64,000 nucleotides of DNA. Origin: CBDAQD01 sp965275905 (GTDB lineage: Bacteria; Pseudomonadota; Alphaproteobacteria; Rhizobiales; JAJFHC01). The first letter of the stretch is position 1. Each line of letters begins with the position of its first letter. A program made the position numbers and the translations under genes. A model generated the notes under the pieces. The model had not been told where the DNA came from and made no database searches. It saw only the letters and a list, made by a program, of their open reading frames with translations. The stretch is from the NCBI GenBank assembly GCA_965275905.1, contig CBDHYJ010000075.1:1-64000 (forward strand). The letters are read 5' to 3'. Below, piece by piece: positions 35,161 to 44,528 of the stretch.

Positions 35161-37104
35161 ATGCGCGGGCTTAGCGGATTTTCGACAACACTGATAGCAT
35201 TTCTGCTGCTGGTCCGCGGCTCCGTGGCGCCGCAGGCCCAGCCCATCACATCCGAGCAATGGGAAGGTTTCTATCTCGGCACCCATGTGGGCGCGGTCGA
35301 GTCCTCGACGGGCATACGGGATCTGGACGACACGATTTTCGACATCGCCGGCGGCACCGTTTTCACCAACGATTTGAACGCCACGGGCGGCGTCCATGCC
35401 GGATACAACTTCCAGTCCGGAAACCGGGTGTTCGGAATCGAAGCGGACTACTCCTGGACCGATGCCGGACGGAGCCGCGTTTTCGACGGAAACAGTCATA
35501 CCTTGTCGTCGGATATTGACGGGTTCGGCAGCATCCGCGGCCGGGCCGGCCTCGCGGTCGACAATGCGCTCATCTACTTCACGGGCGGTGTCGGCCTCAT
35601 CGACCTCAACCTCTTCGGAAGTGACATTTCCCCTGGTCAGTCTGTTTCGTTCGACGACCAGATCACCGCTGTTGTCGGCGCGGGTGCCGAGGCCAAACTC
35701 GGCGGCAACCTCTCCGCCCGCCTGGAGTATCTTCATTATTTCGGCGGCAACGAAATAGACCTCTGTCAAGTTTGCGATCCTGGCGACCCCGCGGACGGTT
35801 CGGCGGACCTCCAGGTGGTCCGTGTCGGCATCACCTATCATATCGGCGAAAACCCGGAGCCGGATGCACCGAACAGCAATGATCAGTGGAGCGGGTTTTA
35901 CCTGGGCGTTCATGCCGGCGCCGCCGATAGCAACACCGGGCTGGCAGATGAATCCGCCAACATCTTTACCTCGGTAGAGGGTACGGTGTTCACCGATGAC
36001 ATCAGTGCCGCCGGCGGGGTCCATGTGGGATACAACCACCTGATCCGTTCGCTCCTCCTGGGCATCGAGGTGGACTACAGTTGGACCGATGCGGGCAATG
36101 CTCGGATTTACAACGACAACAACAGTTTCATATCCGCGAAGATTGACGGCTTCGGCAGCGTGCGCGGACGTCTGGGTGTCGCATCGGGCAACGCCGCCGC
36201 ATACATCACCGGTGGTGTCGGGTTTGTCGATACAGCGTTGACCGGTACGAATCTGGGGACGAACGATTCCGCCAGCACAAAGGATCACTTCGCCCTTGTG
36301 GCCGGCGCCGGCGCGGAAGCGAAGATCGCGTCCAACCTCTCCACGCGGCTGGAATATCTCTATTACGGGTTTGACGAAAAGCGCGACACCTGTGCGGCTT
36401 GCGGCGGTGAGCCTATGCTGTTTGACGGCTCTATCCACTATCTGAGGGCCGGCCTGACCTATCACCTGAACGACACGCCGGCTGATGAGGATGACGGCAA
36501 GGCCGGCAACTGGGCTGGTTTTTATGCCGGCGCACATGCCGGCGTGGCCTACAGCAAAACCGGCATTCGCGATGATAGCAACACAATCTTTGACGATGAA
36601 GGCCACACGGTGTCCACCCGTTCGACCGACCCGGCGGGCGGCGTCCATGCCGGATACAATTATCAATGGGGCAATGCGGTTTTCGGCCTGGAAGGCGACT
36701 ATACCTTCGTCAACGCGAGCAAGGGCGGGTTCTTTGACGGCACTCGTGATTTCAAGCAGTCCGACATCCGCGGCTACGGCAGTGTGCGCGGCCGTCTGGG
36801 CCTGGCGGCCGGCGACGCCCTGTTCTACACAACCGGCGGCATCGGATTTGTCGACGCGAGTTTGACGGGAGCGGATACCTTCATCACCCTCAGGGAGATC
36901 GTCAAATTTAATGACTTTACGGCCCTTGTCGCCGGCGGCGGCGTGGCCCTCAAGCTGACGGACAACATCGCCTTCCGCACGGAGTATCTCTACTACGGCT
37001 TCGACCAGAAATCCAAGATCTGCGACGGATGTGCTCCGGACCCCGCCGTCGCCGGAGGTGTCATCCACACCGCCCGCGCCGGCCTGACCTTCCTGTTTAA
37101 CTGA
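35161..37104 (+). CDS. Triple-barrel outer membrane protein B
   Basis: 647 residues from the ATG at 35161, which aligns with the starts of its two neighbours (MRGLSGFSTTLIAFLLLVRG). Signal peptide, then barrel units at about residues 33, 240 (NDQWSGFYLGVHAGA) and 449 (NWAGFYAGAHAGV). Closely related to gene C over the whole length and somewhat less to gene A. The Cys pairs are CQVC, CAAC and CDGC, one per unit. Units at the same position in different genes resemble each other more than units within one gene. This shows that the triple form arose first and then the whole gene was duplicated. Ends TFLFN. Confidence 0.85.
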   Translation: MRGLSGFSTTLIAFLLLVRGSVAPQAQPITSEQWEGFYLGTHVGAVESSTGIRDLDDTIFDIAGGTVFTNDLNATGGVHAGYNFQSGNRVFGIEADYSWTDAGRSRVFDGNSHTLSSDIDGFGSIRGRAGLAVDNALIYFTGGVGLIDLNLFGSDISPGQSVSFDDQITAVVGAGAEAKLGGNLSARLEYLHYFGGNEIDLCQVCDPGDPADGSADLQVVRVGITYHIGENPEPDAPNSNDQWSGFYLGVHAGAADSNTGLADESANIFTSVEGTVFTDDISAAGGVHVGYNHLIRSLLLGIEVDYSWTDAGNARIYNDNNSFISAKIDGFGSVRGRLGVASGNAAAYITGGVGFVDTALTGTNLGTNDSASTKDHFALVAGAGAEAKIASNLSTRLEYLYYGFDEKRDTCAACGGEPMLFDGSIHYLRAGLTYHLNDTPADEDDGKAGNWAGFYAGAHAGVAYSKTGIRDDSNTIFDDEGHTVSTRSTDPAGGVHAGYNYQWGNAVFGLEGDYTFVNASKGGFFDGTRDFKQSDIRGYGSVRGRLGLAAGDALFYTTGGIGFVDASLTGADTFITLREIVKFNDFTALVAGGGVALKLTDNIAFRTEYLYYGFDQKSKICDGCAPDPAVAGGVIHTARAGLTFLFN

Positions 37105-37680
37105 TTTCCATTTCCCGGAAGCCCGTAAGGGCTGTCCGGGACCGTTGCAAACCGAAGCCTGAGTTCCTTACGGCCCCGGCCCTCGCTAACGCTCGTCCGG
37201 GGAACGACCGCCCGCTCCCATCTGTCACCCCGCACCCGATGCGGCGTCCAGCGGTAAGCTTACGCCTTCGTTTTTGGCTGGATGCCGGATCGCGCTCACG
37301 CTTGTCCGGCATGACACTCAGGTCGGCATCCCGTTTCCCGGGTGCTGCGCAGCACGCAGTGGTGCGCTGCTAGCCCGGGATCGTTCCAAACGCATACCGA
37401 TGAGATTGGTGCGGCCCCGGTCTGCCCTTCGGGCAACCGGGGAACAGGAACCCGTTTCCCTGGGCGGAGCCTGTACCCGCGAAGGCGGGTAACCCGGGAC
37501 CCATTTATCAGCACCACAGACCGCAGCAAATGCCAATAGGCCCCGGCTCGATGGCCGGGGAACGCAATCACTTCTGTCACCCCGCGCTTGACGCGGGGTC
37601 CAGCGTCACGCGCGGATTCCAGCGTTTCGGGCTGGATGCCGGGTCAAGCCCGAGGGTGACAAAAGAAGAAAGCCCGAGGG
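37105..37680. repeat. Intergenic palindromic repeat cluster
   Basis: Two copies of the CCCGGAAGCCC/CCCCGGTCTGCCC unit (about 37110-37206 and 37329-37446), two of the TGTCACCCCGC…GATGCGG/GACGCGG unit (about 37223-37316 and 37576-37662) and one ACCCATTTATCAGCACCACAG unit (about 37498-37562). They alternate as in the cluster at 34.5 kb, so the intergenic DNA appears to have been duplicated along with the genes. No gene. Confidence 0.85.
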
Positions 37681-37702
37681 TGACATTGGAGGAGTGGGCA
37701 CG

Positions 37703-37855
37703 AGCCCACACGACTGTTCCCTTTTTGCAACGCTCGATCGTAGACCGGAGCGCCACCGCGCGTCGTCCGTTGGCAAGTATAACTCAAATTGATAGGCTTA
37801 TTTAGCTAGGACTGATGATCGATTCGGCGGGGCAACTGCACGGGGTGCTGCGGGA
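37703..37855 (+). promoter_or_regulatory. Conserved leader/promoter block, copy 3
   Basis: Contains GCCCACACGACTGT, CTTTTTGCAACGCTCGATCG, GTTGGCAAGTATAACTCAAA, TTGATAGGCTTATTTAGC, TAGGAC, CGATTCGGCGGGGCAACTGC and ACGGGGTGCTGCGGGA up to the ATG, matching copies 1 and 2. Confidence 0.65.
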
Positions 37856-39808
37856 ATGCGCGGGCTTAGCGGACTTTCAACAACACTGATAGCATTTCTG
37901 CTGCTGGTCCGCGGCTCCGTGGAGCCGCAGGCCCAGCCCATCACATCCGAGCAATGGGAAGGCTTCTACCTCGGCACCCATGTGGGCGCGGTCGAGTCCT
38001 CGACGGGCATCCTCGATCTGGACCGCCAGATTTTCGATGATGACGGCGGTACTCTTTTCACCAACGATCTGAACGTAACGGGAGGCGTCCATGCCGGGTA
38101 CAATGTCCAGTCCGGAAACCGCGTGTTCGGAATCGAAGCCGATTATTCCTGGACCGATGCCGGACGCAGCCGCTTATTTGAAGGGGGCGATCATTTTCTT
38201 TCGTCGGATATTGACGGGTTCGGCAGCATCCGCGGCCGGGCAGGCCTCGCGGTCGACAACGCCCTGATTTACTTCACGGGCGGCGTCGGCCTCATCGACC
38301 TCAACCTCAGTGGAACCAACGATCCCAGCACTCCTGGTAGCACAGATGTTTCGTTCGACGAGCAGATCGCCGCTGTCGTGGGTGCCGGCGCGGAGGCCAA
38401 ACTCGGCAGCAACCTCTCCGCCCGCCTGGAATATCTGCATTATTTCGGCGGCAATGAAATTGACCTTTGTCAGGTGTGCAATCCTGACGACCCCGCGCAC
38501 GCTTCGGCAGCCCTCCAGGTGGTCCGTGTCGGCATCACCTATCATATCGGTGACAGCCCGGAGCCCGGTGATACCACGCTCGACGATCCGTGGAGCGGGT
38601 TTTACCTCGGCGTTCATGCCGGCGCCGCCGACACCAGCACCGGTTTGCACGATGAATCCAAAGACATCTCTAACACGCTGGAGGGAACGCTGTTCACCGG
38701 CGATCTCAGCGCCGCCGGCGGGGTTCACGCCGGATACAATCACGTTATCCGTTCGCTCCTCCTCGGCATCGAGGTGGACTACAGTTGGACTGATGCGGGC
38801 GATGCCCGAATTTATAACGACGGCAACAATTTTGCGTCCTCAAAGATCGACGGCTTTGGCAGCGTGCGCGGGCGGCTGGGTGTCGCATCGGGCAATGCCG
38901 CCGCCTACATCACCGGCGGTGTCGGGTTCGTTGATGTCTCCGTGGCGGGTGTGGACTTTTTCGACAACGATGCCAGCAGCATCAAGGATCAATTCGCCCT
39001 TGTGGCGGGCGCCGGCACGGAAGCGAAGATCTCGTCCAGCCTGTCCACACGGCTGGAATACCTCTATTACGGGTTTGACGAAAAGAGCGACACCTGTGCG
39101 GCCTGCGGCAGCGATGTCGTCCTTGCCGACGGATCGATCCACTATGTGAGGGTCGGCCTGACCTATCACCTGAACGGCACGCCGGCCGACGAGCATGAGA
39201 GCGAGGCCGGGAACTGGGCCGGGTTTTACGCCGGCGCACATGCCGGCGTGGCCCACAGCAACACCAGGATGCACAGCGATAACCTTGCTGTCTTTGGCTC
39301 CGCGGGCCTGACGGCATTTACCCCGTCGACCGACCCGGCCGGCGGCGTTCATGCCGGGTACAATTTTCAGTACGGCAATGCGGTTTTCGGACTGGAGGGC
39401 GACTACACCTTCGTCAACGCGAAAAAGGGCAGCATCTTTGGCCGCAACTTTTACCAAAAGGACTCCGAAATCCACGGCTTCGGCAGTGTGCGCGGGCGTC
39501 TGGGCCTGGCGGCAGGTGACGCCCTGTTTTACACCACCGGCGGCATCGGCTTCATCGATGCGACACTGTCAGGCGGTCGTAGCGATATCCCGGCACGGTT
39601 CGTCAAGTTCAATAATGACTTCACGGCCCTTGTCGCCGGCGGCGGCGTGGCGCTCAAGCTGACGGACAACATCGCCTTCCGCACGGAATATCTCTATTAC
39701 GGCTTCGACGAGAAATCGGAGACCTGTGTACAATGCAACAATGAGCCTGCATTCGCCAGCGGCGTCATCCACACCGCCCGCGCCGGCCTGACCTTCCTGT
39801 TTAACTGA
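37856..39808 (+). CDS. Triple-barrel outer membrane protein C
   Basis: 650 residues. Signal peptide, then units at about residues 33, 242 (DDPWSGFYLGVHAGA) and 452 (NWAGFYAGAHAGV). Cys pairs CQVC, CAAC, CVQC. Variation from gene B is concentrated in the predicted surface loops (for example the segments after DLNLSGTN and after GFVDVSVAG), while the strand segments are nearly the same. This is the usual pattern for surface-exposed barrels under diversifying pressure. Ends TFLFN. Confidence 0.85.
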   Translation: MRGLSGLSTTLIAFLLLVRGSVEPQAQPITSEQWEGFYLGTHVGAVESSTGILDLDRQIFDDDGGTLFTNDLNVTGGVHAGYNVQSGNRVFGIEADYSWTDAGRSRLFEGGDHFLSSDIDGFGSIRGRAGLAVDNALIYFTGGVGLIDLNLSGTNDPSTPGSTDVSFDEQIAAVVGAGAEAKLGSNLSARLEYLHYFGGNEIDLCQVCNPDDPAHASAALQVVRVGITYHIGDSPEPGDTTLDDPWSGFYLGVHAGAADTSTGLHDESKDISNTLEGTLFTGDLSAAGGVHAGYNHVIRSLLLGIEVDYSWTDAGDARIYNDGNNFASSKIDGFGSVRGRLGVASGNAAAYITGGVGFVDVSVAGVDFFDNDASSIKDQFALVAGAGTEAKISSSLSTRLEYLYYGFDEKSDTCAACGSDVVLADGSIHYVRVGLTYHLNGTPADEHESEAGNWAGFYAGAHAGVAHSNTRMHSDNLAVFGSAGLTAFTPSTDPAGGVHAGYNFQYGNAVFGLEGDYTFVNAKKGSIFGRNFYQKDSEIHGFGSVRGRLGLAAGDALFYTTGGIGFIDATLSGGRSDIPARFVKFNNDFTALVAGGGVALKLTDNIAFRTEYLYYGFDEKSETCVQCNNEPAFASGVIHTARAGLTFLFN

Positions 39809-39809
39809 T

Positions 39810-39980
39810 TTCCGCTTCCCGGAAGCCCGTAAGGGCTATCCGGGACCGTTCCAAACAGAAGCCTGCGTTCCAAACGGCCCCGGTCTGCCCTGCGGGCAAC
39901 CGGGGAACGAACACGCACACTGCACCGAAAACGTTACCGTCATCCTCGCCGTCGCTTCGTTCCGCCAAGGATGACGACTG
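39810..39980. repeat. Intergenic palindromic repeats
   Basis: One CCCGGAAGCCC…/CCCCGGTCTGCCC… unit (about 39817-39909), then half of the CATCCTCGCCGTCGCTTCG…CCAAGGATGACG unit (about 39938-39976). No gene. Confidence 0.8.
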
Positions 39981-40078
39981 AGAAGAGCCGCCGCAAGCAA
40001 TGCCACCCGTCAACGACCCATATTCACGGTGGCAAGTTCACCCTCAAAATGATACAGCACAAGGGATACTTTGAAGAC

Positions 40079-40093
40079 ATATCGGATATATCA
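40079..40093 (+). promoter_or_regulatory. Candidate operator overlapping the gntR start
   Basis: ATATCGGATAT is a perfect 5+1+5 dyad ending a few bases before the gntR ATG, and the following GGATATATCAA resembles the 12-bp palindrome TTGATATATCAA upstream of the barrel gene at 44529. Autoregulation by the GntR protein is plausible but unproven. Confidence 0.35.
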
Positions 40094-40873
40094 ATGACCT
40101 CCGAGCGCGACGTTCCCCGCTACCAGCAGATTTTCTTCATCCTTCGCGAAAAGATCCTGACCGGCCAGTTCCCGTCCGGCGCACGGCTGCCGAGCGAAGC
40201 CAAACTCGCACGGGAATTCGACGTTTCCCGCATCACGACGCAGCGTGCCATGAACGAACTCGCACGGGCGGGGCTGGTCACCCGCGAAAGAGGGCGCGGC
40301 ACCCTGGTCCGGGAAAATGTCATCAGAGGTCCGGGGATCGACGAAACGTCCGCCCACCTGTCGATGACCGACCGGTTCATCGGCCAGTCGCGCATCATCG
40401 GCCAGTCCGACATTCAGCTCCTGGCTTTCGTGCGCCAGCCGGCACCCCCTCACGTCATCGAGAAACTGGCGCTTGAACCGGGAAGCGACGTCTATTTCAT
40501 CGAGCGCATCCGCTCGTCGGACGGGACGCCGTTCTGTCACGTCGAGGCTTACGTGCCGGTCGACATCGGGCGCACATTCTCGCCTGCGGCACTTGAGTCG
40601 AGCATGCTGATCGACCTGATCGCCGAGACCGGGCACCGGATCGGCAACGCCGAACAGATTGTCACCGCGACCGTCGCCGATACCGTGGTTGCCAACCATC
40701 TCGACGTGGCACCCGGCGCGCCCAACCTTTTCGTCGCGCGAACGGTTTACGACACGGAGGGCACGCCGATCGAGCATGCCGAGGCGAGTTTCAGGCCGGA
40801 CAGGTTCCGGCTTTCGATGTCGCTTGAAGGAAACGCGCAGACCAGCACACCGGCAATCGCATCCGGCGCATAA
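40094..40873 (+). CDS. GntR-family transcriptional regulator, HutC/UTRA subfamily
   Basis: 259 residues from the ATG at 40094 (MTSERDVPRYQQIFF), which begins right at the DNA-binding domain; the open frame extends to 39971 without similarity. N-terminal winged helix (ILTGQFPSGARLPSEAKLAREFDVSRITTQRAMNELARAGLVTRERGRGTLV, about residues 20-75) and a C-terminal UTRA ligand domain (about 95-240; VYFIERIRSSDGTPFCHVEAYVP…VARTVYDTEGTPIEHAEASFRPDRF). Directly upstream of a TRAP transporter operon that it likely controls in response to the transported carboxylate. Confidence 0.92.
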   Translation: MTSERDVPRYQQIFFILREKILTGQFPSGARLPSEAKLAREFDVSRITTQRAMNELARAGLVTRERGRGTLVRENVIRGPGIDETSAHLSMTDRFIGQSRIIGQSDIQLLAFVRQPAPPHVIEKLALEPGSDVYFIERIRSSDGTPFCHVEAYVPVDIGRTFSPAALESSMLIDLIAETGHRIGNAEQIVTATVADTVVANHLDVAPGAPNLFVARTVYDTEGTPIEHAEASFRPDRFRLSMSLEGNAQTSTPAIASGA

Positions 40874-40962
40874 TCTCAATTGCAGCGGTCATCGTCCTGC
40901 TCCCGGGGCCGCTGGCGAAAACGGGCCGATAATGCAACAATAATGGGGTGAAGGGCAGGACT

Positions 40963-41985
40963 ATGCGGGTGAGAGTCTTGACAGTGAAAGCAGCTGCACT
41001 CGCGGTTCCATTGGCGCTCGCGGCAACGCACGCGCTCACCGACATCCCGGTGCAGGCCGCAGAGAAAATGCGGTGCAGCCATCAGCTGCCGCCGGCCTTT
41101 CATATCGCAAAGGTGATCGACCGCTGGGCCGCGGACGTGGAGCTGCTGTCCGAAGGCGAAATCGACGTCCAGGTCTTCGGCGCAAACAGTCTCGTCGGAG
41201 CGAAGGAGAACATCCCGTCGGTTGCCAGGGGAACGATCGAATGCGCGTTTTCGGGCAATTTCCAGTGGGGCAAGACACTGCCGATCATGAACGTGACCCT
41301 GCGGCCCTACTCGATGACCGCACCGGAAGCGATTTCGGCCTGGCCCGACTCTGAAGCCGCGGCCTTTCTCGAAAAGAGACTGCTCGAAAAGGGCGTCCGG
41401 AACATCTCCTGGATGTTCACCTCCAGGATGCTTGCGTTCACCTCGAACGGTAAACCGCTTCTCGAACCCGACGACTTCAAGGGCGTGAAGATCAGGGGGT
41501 TCAACCCCATTATCAACGCAAGCCTCGCAGCGCTCGGCGCCGCGCCGGCCGCAATATCCGGGTCCGAGGTCTATCAGGCGCTTTCGACCCGCGTTATCGA
41601 CGCCGGTCTGACGGATATCGCGGCCGCATATGCCAGGAAATATTACGAGGTGCAGGATCAGATCGTCGCCACGCCCCTTTTCAGTGCCTTCTATCACGGC
41701 TACGTCAATCCCGACTGGTATGACCGCCTGTCCGAGAAGGCCAAGGCGGCCCTGATCGAGGCCGGTAGGAAAGCGGCGAAGTCCGCGTTCGAGGCAACCG
41801 AGCAGGCCGCGAGTGCTGCGCCCGTCCAACTGGCCGGCAAGAACGTCACGGTGCACATTCACAAGCCCGATCAGATCGGGCGCCTGGCGTCGATCATGCA
41901 GCCTGCATTCGACAGGTCGTTCGCCGAGTCGGCCGGCGAAGACGGAAAGACCATCCTCAGGCTGCTGAAGAAGCTCGCGCCGTAG
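40963..41985 (+). CDS. dctP: TRAP transporter substrate-binding protein (DctP type)
   Basis: 340 residues from the ATG at 40963 (AGGA upstream); a GTG at 40948 is an alternative. Signal peptide to about residue 35 (…DIPVQAA/EK). DctP-like features: KVIDRWAADVELLSEGEIDVQVFGANSLVGAKENIPSVARGTIE, GVKIRGFNPIINASLAALGAAPAAISGSEVYQALSTRVIDAGLTD, and the conserved Arg in KIRG that binds the substrate carboxylate. Periplasmic receptor for an organic acid; ligand unknown. First gene of dctPQM. Confidence 0.93.
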   Translation: MRVRVLTVKAAALAVPLALAATHALTDIPVQAAEKMRCSHQLPPAFHIAKVIDRWAADVELLSEGEIDVQVFGANSLVGAKENIPSVARGTIECAFSGNFQWGKTLPIMNVTLRPYSMTAPEAISAWPDSEAAAFLEKRLLEKGVRNISWMFTSRMLAFTSNGKPLLEPDDFKGVKIRGFNPIINASLAALGAAPAAISGSEVYQALSTRVIDAGLTDIAAAYARKYYEVQDQIVATPLFSAFYHGYVNPDWYDRLSEKAKAALIEAGRKAAKSAFEATEQAASAAPVQLAGKNVTVHIHKPDQIGRLASIMQPAFDRSFAESAGEDGKTILRLLKKLAP

Positions 41986-41989
41986 ACCC

Positions 41990-42562
41990 ATGGAGGCGGG
42001 GGCCCCGGAAACAAGAGAGCATGTTGCAGGCGACGCCGGCGACGACGGACCTGGCGGAAACCCGTTCGACAGGGTCGTCGGAATGTTGTGCGTTGGCGGA
42101 GCGGCGGTGGCCGCCATTGCGGTGCTCATCACCGTGGGCGTCACGGGCTACGGCATCTTCATGCGCTACGTCCTGGGCACCCCCATCAACTGGACCGACG
42201 AGTTGTCGGGCTATCTCGTCATTGCCATCGTCATGTTCGGCGCCGCCGAGGCGCTGCGCCGGGGCGACCATGTCCAGGTCGATCTTCTCACGTCGAGGCT
42301 GAGCGGGCGCGCGCTTGGAGCGATGCGCGTTCTGTGGATGGCGATCGTCATCGTGTTCATGACGGTCCTGCTGGTCAGCGCATGGCGGGCCGTGGGCTTC
42401 TCCTACGACTTCGGTTTGTATTCCGTCGGCTATCTCGAAACGCCGATGTGGCTGCCGCAATCCCTGCTCGTCGCCGGGTCCGTGCTTGTCCTGCTTGCCG
42501 CGATTGCCGGGATCGGCCGGGCGTTGCGCGGCGGAGCCTCAGACGGAGACGAGCGCAGGTGA
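41990..42562 (+). CDS. dctQ: TRAP transporter small permease (DctQ type)
   Basis: 190 residues, four hydrophobic segments, with the typical YGIFMRYVLGTPINWTDELSGYLVIAIVMFGAAEALRRGDHVQVDLL core. Starts 4 bases after dctP and overlaps dctM by 4 bases (GTGA). The N-terminal 25 residues are polar and Gly-rich and may be longer than the true protein. Confidence 0.92.
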   Translation: MEAGAPETREHVAGDAGDDGPGGNPFDRVVGMLCVGGAAVAAIAVLITVGVTGYGIFMRYVLGTPINWTDELSGYLVIAIVMFGAAEALRRGDHVQVDLLTSRLSGRALGAMRVLWMAIVIVFMTVLLVSAWRAVGFSYDFGLYSVGYLETPMWLPQSLLVAGSVLVLLAAIAGIGRALRGGASDGDERR

Positions 42563-43842
42563 CGGCGGCGCTTGTCCTCGGCGGCCTGCTTCTGCTCCTG
42601 ATCACCGGCGCGCCGATCTTCGCCGCGCTGGGCCTAGCGTCGCTGATCGTGGCCGTGATTAGCGAGGGCCACATCAACGCCGCCGCCGACACCGTCTTCG
42701 CCAGGCTCAACAACACCTATCTGACGGTGATCCCCATGTTCGCGTTCATGGCGCATGTGATGATCCGGTCCGGGGTTGTCGACCGTCTCTATGAAGCGAC
42801 CAATGCCATGGTGCGCCATTTCCGCGGCGGCCTCGGCGTGGCGACCGTCCTGTCGTGCACCGTGTTCGCATCGATCTCCGGGTCGTCGGTCGCAACGGCC
42901 CTGACGATCGGACAGAGCGCATTGCCGCAGATGAAGCGGTTCGGCTATGGCGACCGCGAAAGCTACGGCGTGATCGCTGCCGGCGGAACGCTCGGCATCC
43001 TGATTCCGCCGTCCGCCCCGCTGATCCTCTATGCCATCGTGACGGAAAGCTCGATCGGCGCCCTGTTCCTCGCCGGCATGGTCCCCGGCCTCATGATGGC
43101 GCTGATCTTTGCGCTGTTCTGCGTGGCGCGTGCGGCGCGGCGCTCCGGCGCGCAGGCCGAGTCCTGGATCGGCTGGACTGAATGCCTGGCGGCGGTCCGG
43201 CGGGCCTTCTGGGCGCTCATGATGCCGCCGGTGGTTCTGGGCGGCATCTATCTCGGCATCTTCACGGCCTCGGAGGCCGCAGCCATCGGATGCCTCTACG
43301 CCCTCGCGGTGGGTGCGGGCATCTACCGGAATTTCGGCTGGCGGGATCTGTGGCAGACGGCCCACGATACCGTGCGATCCTCCGCCATGATCTTCATGAT
43401 CCTGGCCTCCGCGGCCATGTTCGGGCATGCCGTCACCCTCATCCGCCTGCCCGCCGAACTCGTCGAGACCGTTGTCAGCCTCGATATCGGCGCGCTGTCA
43501 TTCGTGCTCGCCGTAATGGCCGTCGTCTTTGTGCTCGGCATGTTTCTCGAGACGGTCGCCATCATCCTGATCACCACGCCGATCGTGTTTCCGGTCATCC
43601 TGGAGCTGGGCATCGACCCGATCTGGTACGGCATCCTGCTCATGATCAACCTGGAACTCGCGCTGATCACGCCGCCGGTGGGCATGAACCTCTTTGTCAT
43701 CAAGAAGATCGCAGGGGCGCTGCTGTCCGAGGTCATCCGGGGGACGGCACCCTACGTCGCGCTGCTGCTGATCGGCCTCGCCCTTGTCCTCGCCTTCCCG
43801 CCCATCGCGACATGGCTGCCCAGGGCGGCCGGCTTCGGGTAG
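42559..43842 (+). CDS. dctM: TRAP transporter large permease (DctM type)
   Basis: 427 residues from a GTG that overlaps the dctQ stop; the frame stays open upstream through dctQ but that part is not protein-like. About 11-12 hydrophobic segments. DctM signatures: NTYLTVIPMFAFMAHVMIRSG, FASISGSSVATALTIGQSALPQMKRFGYG, GGTLGILIPPSAPLILYAIVTESSIGALFLAGMVPG and LELALITPPVGMNLFVIKKIAG. Sodium-driven uptake channel for the DctP ligand. Confidence 0.94.
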   Translation: MTAALVLGGLLLLLITGAPIFAALGLASLIVAVISEGHINAAADTVFARLNNTYLTVIPMFAFMAHVMIRSGVVDRLYEATNAMVRHFRGGLGVATVLSCTVFASISGSSVATALTIGQSALPQMKRFGYGDRESYGVIAAGGTLGILIPPSAPLILYAIVTESSIGALFLAGMVPGLMMALIFALFCVARAARRSGAQAESWIGWTECLAAVRRAFWALMMPPVVLGGIYLGIFTASEAAAIGCLYALAVGAGIYRNFGWRDLWQTAHDTVRSSAMIFMILASAAMFGHAVTLIRLPAELVETVVSLDIGALSFVLAVMAVVFVLGMFLETVAIILITTPIVFPVILELGIDPIWYGILLMINLELALITPPVGMNLFVIKKIAGALLSEVIRGTAPYVALLLIGLALVLAFPPIATWLPRAAGFG

Positions 43843-43859
43843 ACCGGCAGGGACAGCTA

Positions 43860-44215
43860 ATTTCAGCAGTCATCCCCGCGCAGGCGGGGACCCAGCGCAG
43901 GACGGCACTGCCTCTGATTGTGGCTTCTGGATTCCCGTCTTCACGGGAATGACGAATGAATGACGGGCTGAACCACGAAACCAAAACACCGTTTCCCGGC
44001 CTCTACCCTCTGCCGTCATCCTTGGCCGAGCGGTGAGCGAGGCCGAGCATCCATTGGCGGATGCCTAAGTCGGCGGACTGGATAATTGGATCCTCGCCAT
44101 CGCTTCGCTCCGGCAAGGATGACAAAGAAAAGAAGCGTCCCCTCCCCCGTTGTCATACTCGCGCCTGACGCGAGTATCTGACCGCTTGGAACGAGACCGT
44201 CGTGTCGAGCCTGTG
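43860..44215. repeat. Intergenic palindromic repeats
   Basis: A CCCCGCGCAGGCGGGG…GATTCCCGTCTTCACGGGAATGACG unit (about 43872-43955), a GTCATCCTTGGCCGAGCGG…GGCAAGGATGAC unit (about 44012-44124) and a diverged TGTCATACTCGCGCCTGACGC-GAGTATC unit (about 44150-44180 and following). The remainder to 44528 has no gene but holds the regulatory features listed next. Confidence 0.8.
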
Positions 44216-44400
44216 CCCGCGATGGCGGAGGAACGCTTATACATCCATTACAACCGGAAGTGGTCACTGACCGGCAAATCGCCCTGTTTGTTGCGTTTCC
44301 GCAACATGCCCGGGGCAAACGGCGTCCATCGCGCGACCGGACGTTTTTTGGCACTGGACCGGCTCATTGATATGCCGGATAAGTTTGAACTGATTCATCT

Positions 44401-44485
44401 TTGATATATCAATTATTGGAATACCATACACCCGTTCCAGCTAGTTGATGTGTCGGAGTGCCGGCGGATCCCGCAGTCCGCCGGC
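44401..44485 (+). promoter_or_regulatory. Palindrome and leader hairpin upstream of barrel gene D
   Basis: TTGATATATCAA (44401-44412) is a perfect 12-bp palindrome in an AT-rich promoter-like stretch. About 50 bases on, GCCGGCGGA/TCCGCCGGC (44460-44485) forms a 9-bp stem with an 8-base loop, lacks a T-run and sits about 45 bases before the start codon. Together they look like an operator plus a structured 5' UTR. Confidence 0.45.
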
Positions 44486-44528
44486 GACTCAAATCCATGT
44501 GCGATGTTTCTGGGAGAGCACGGCCTGC

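Noticed and set aside
34999..37068. 689-codon minus-strand frame opposite barrel gene B (and similar ones opposite A, C and E)
   Set aside because: Mirror of the repetitive barrel sequence; the repeats make long antisense frames likely. No ribosome-binding site or family signature.
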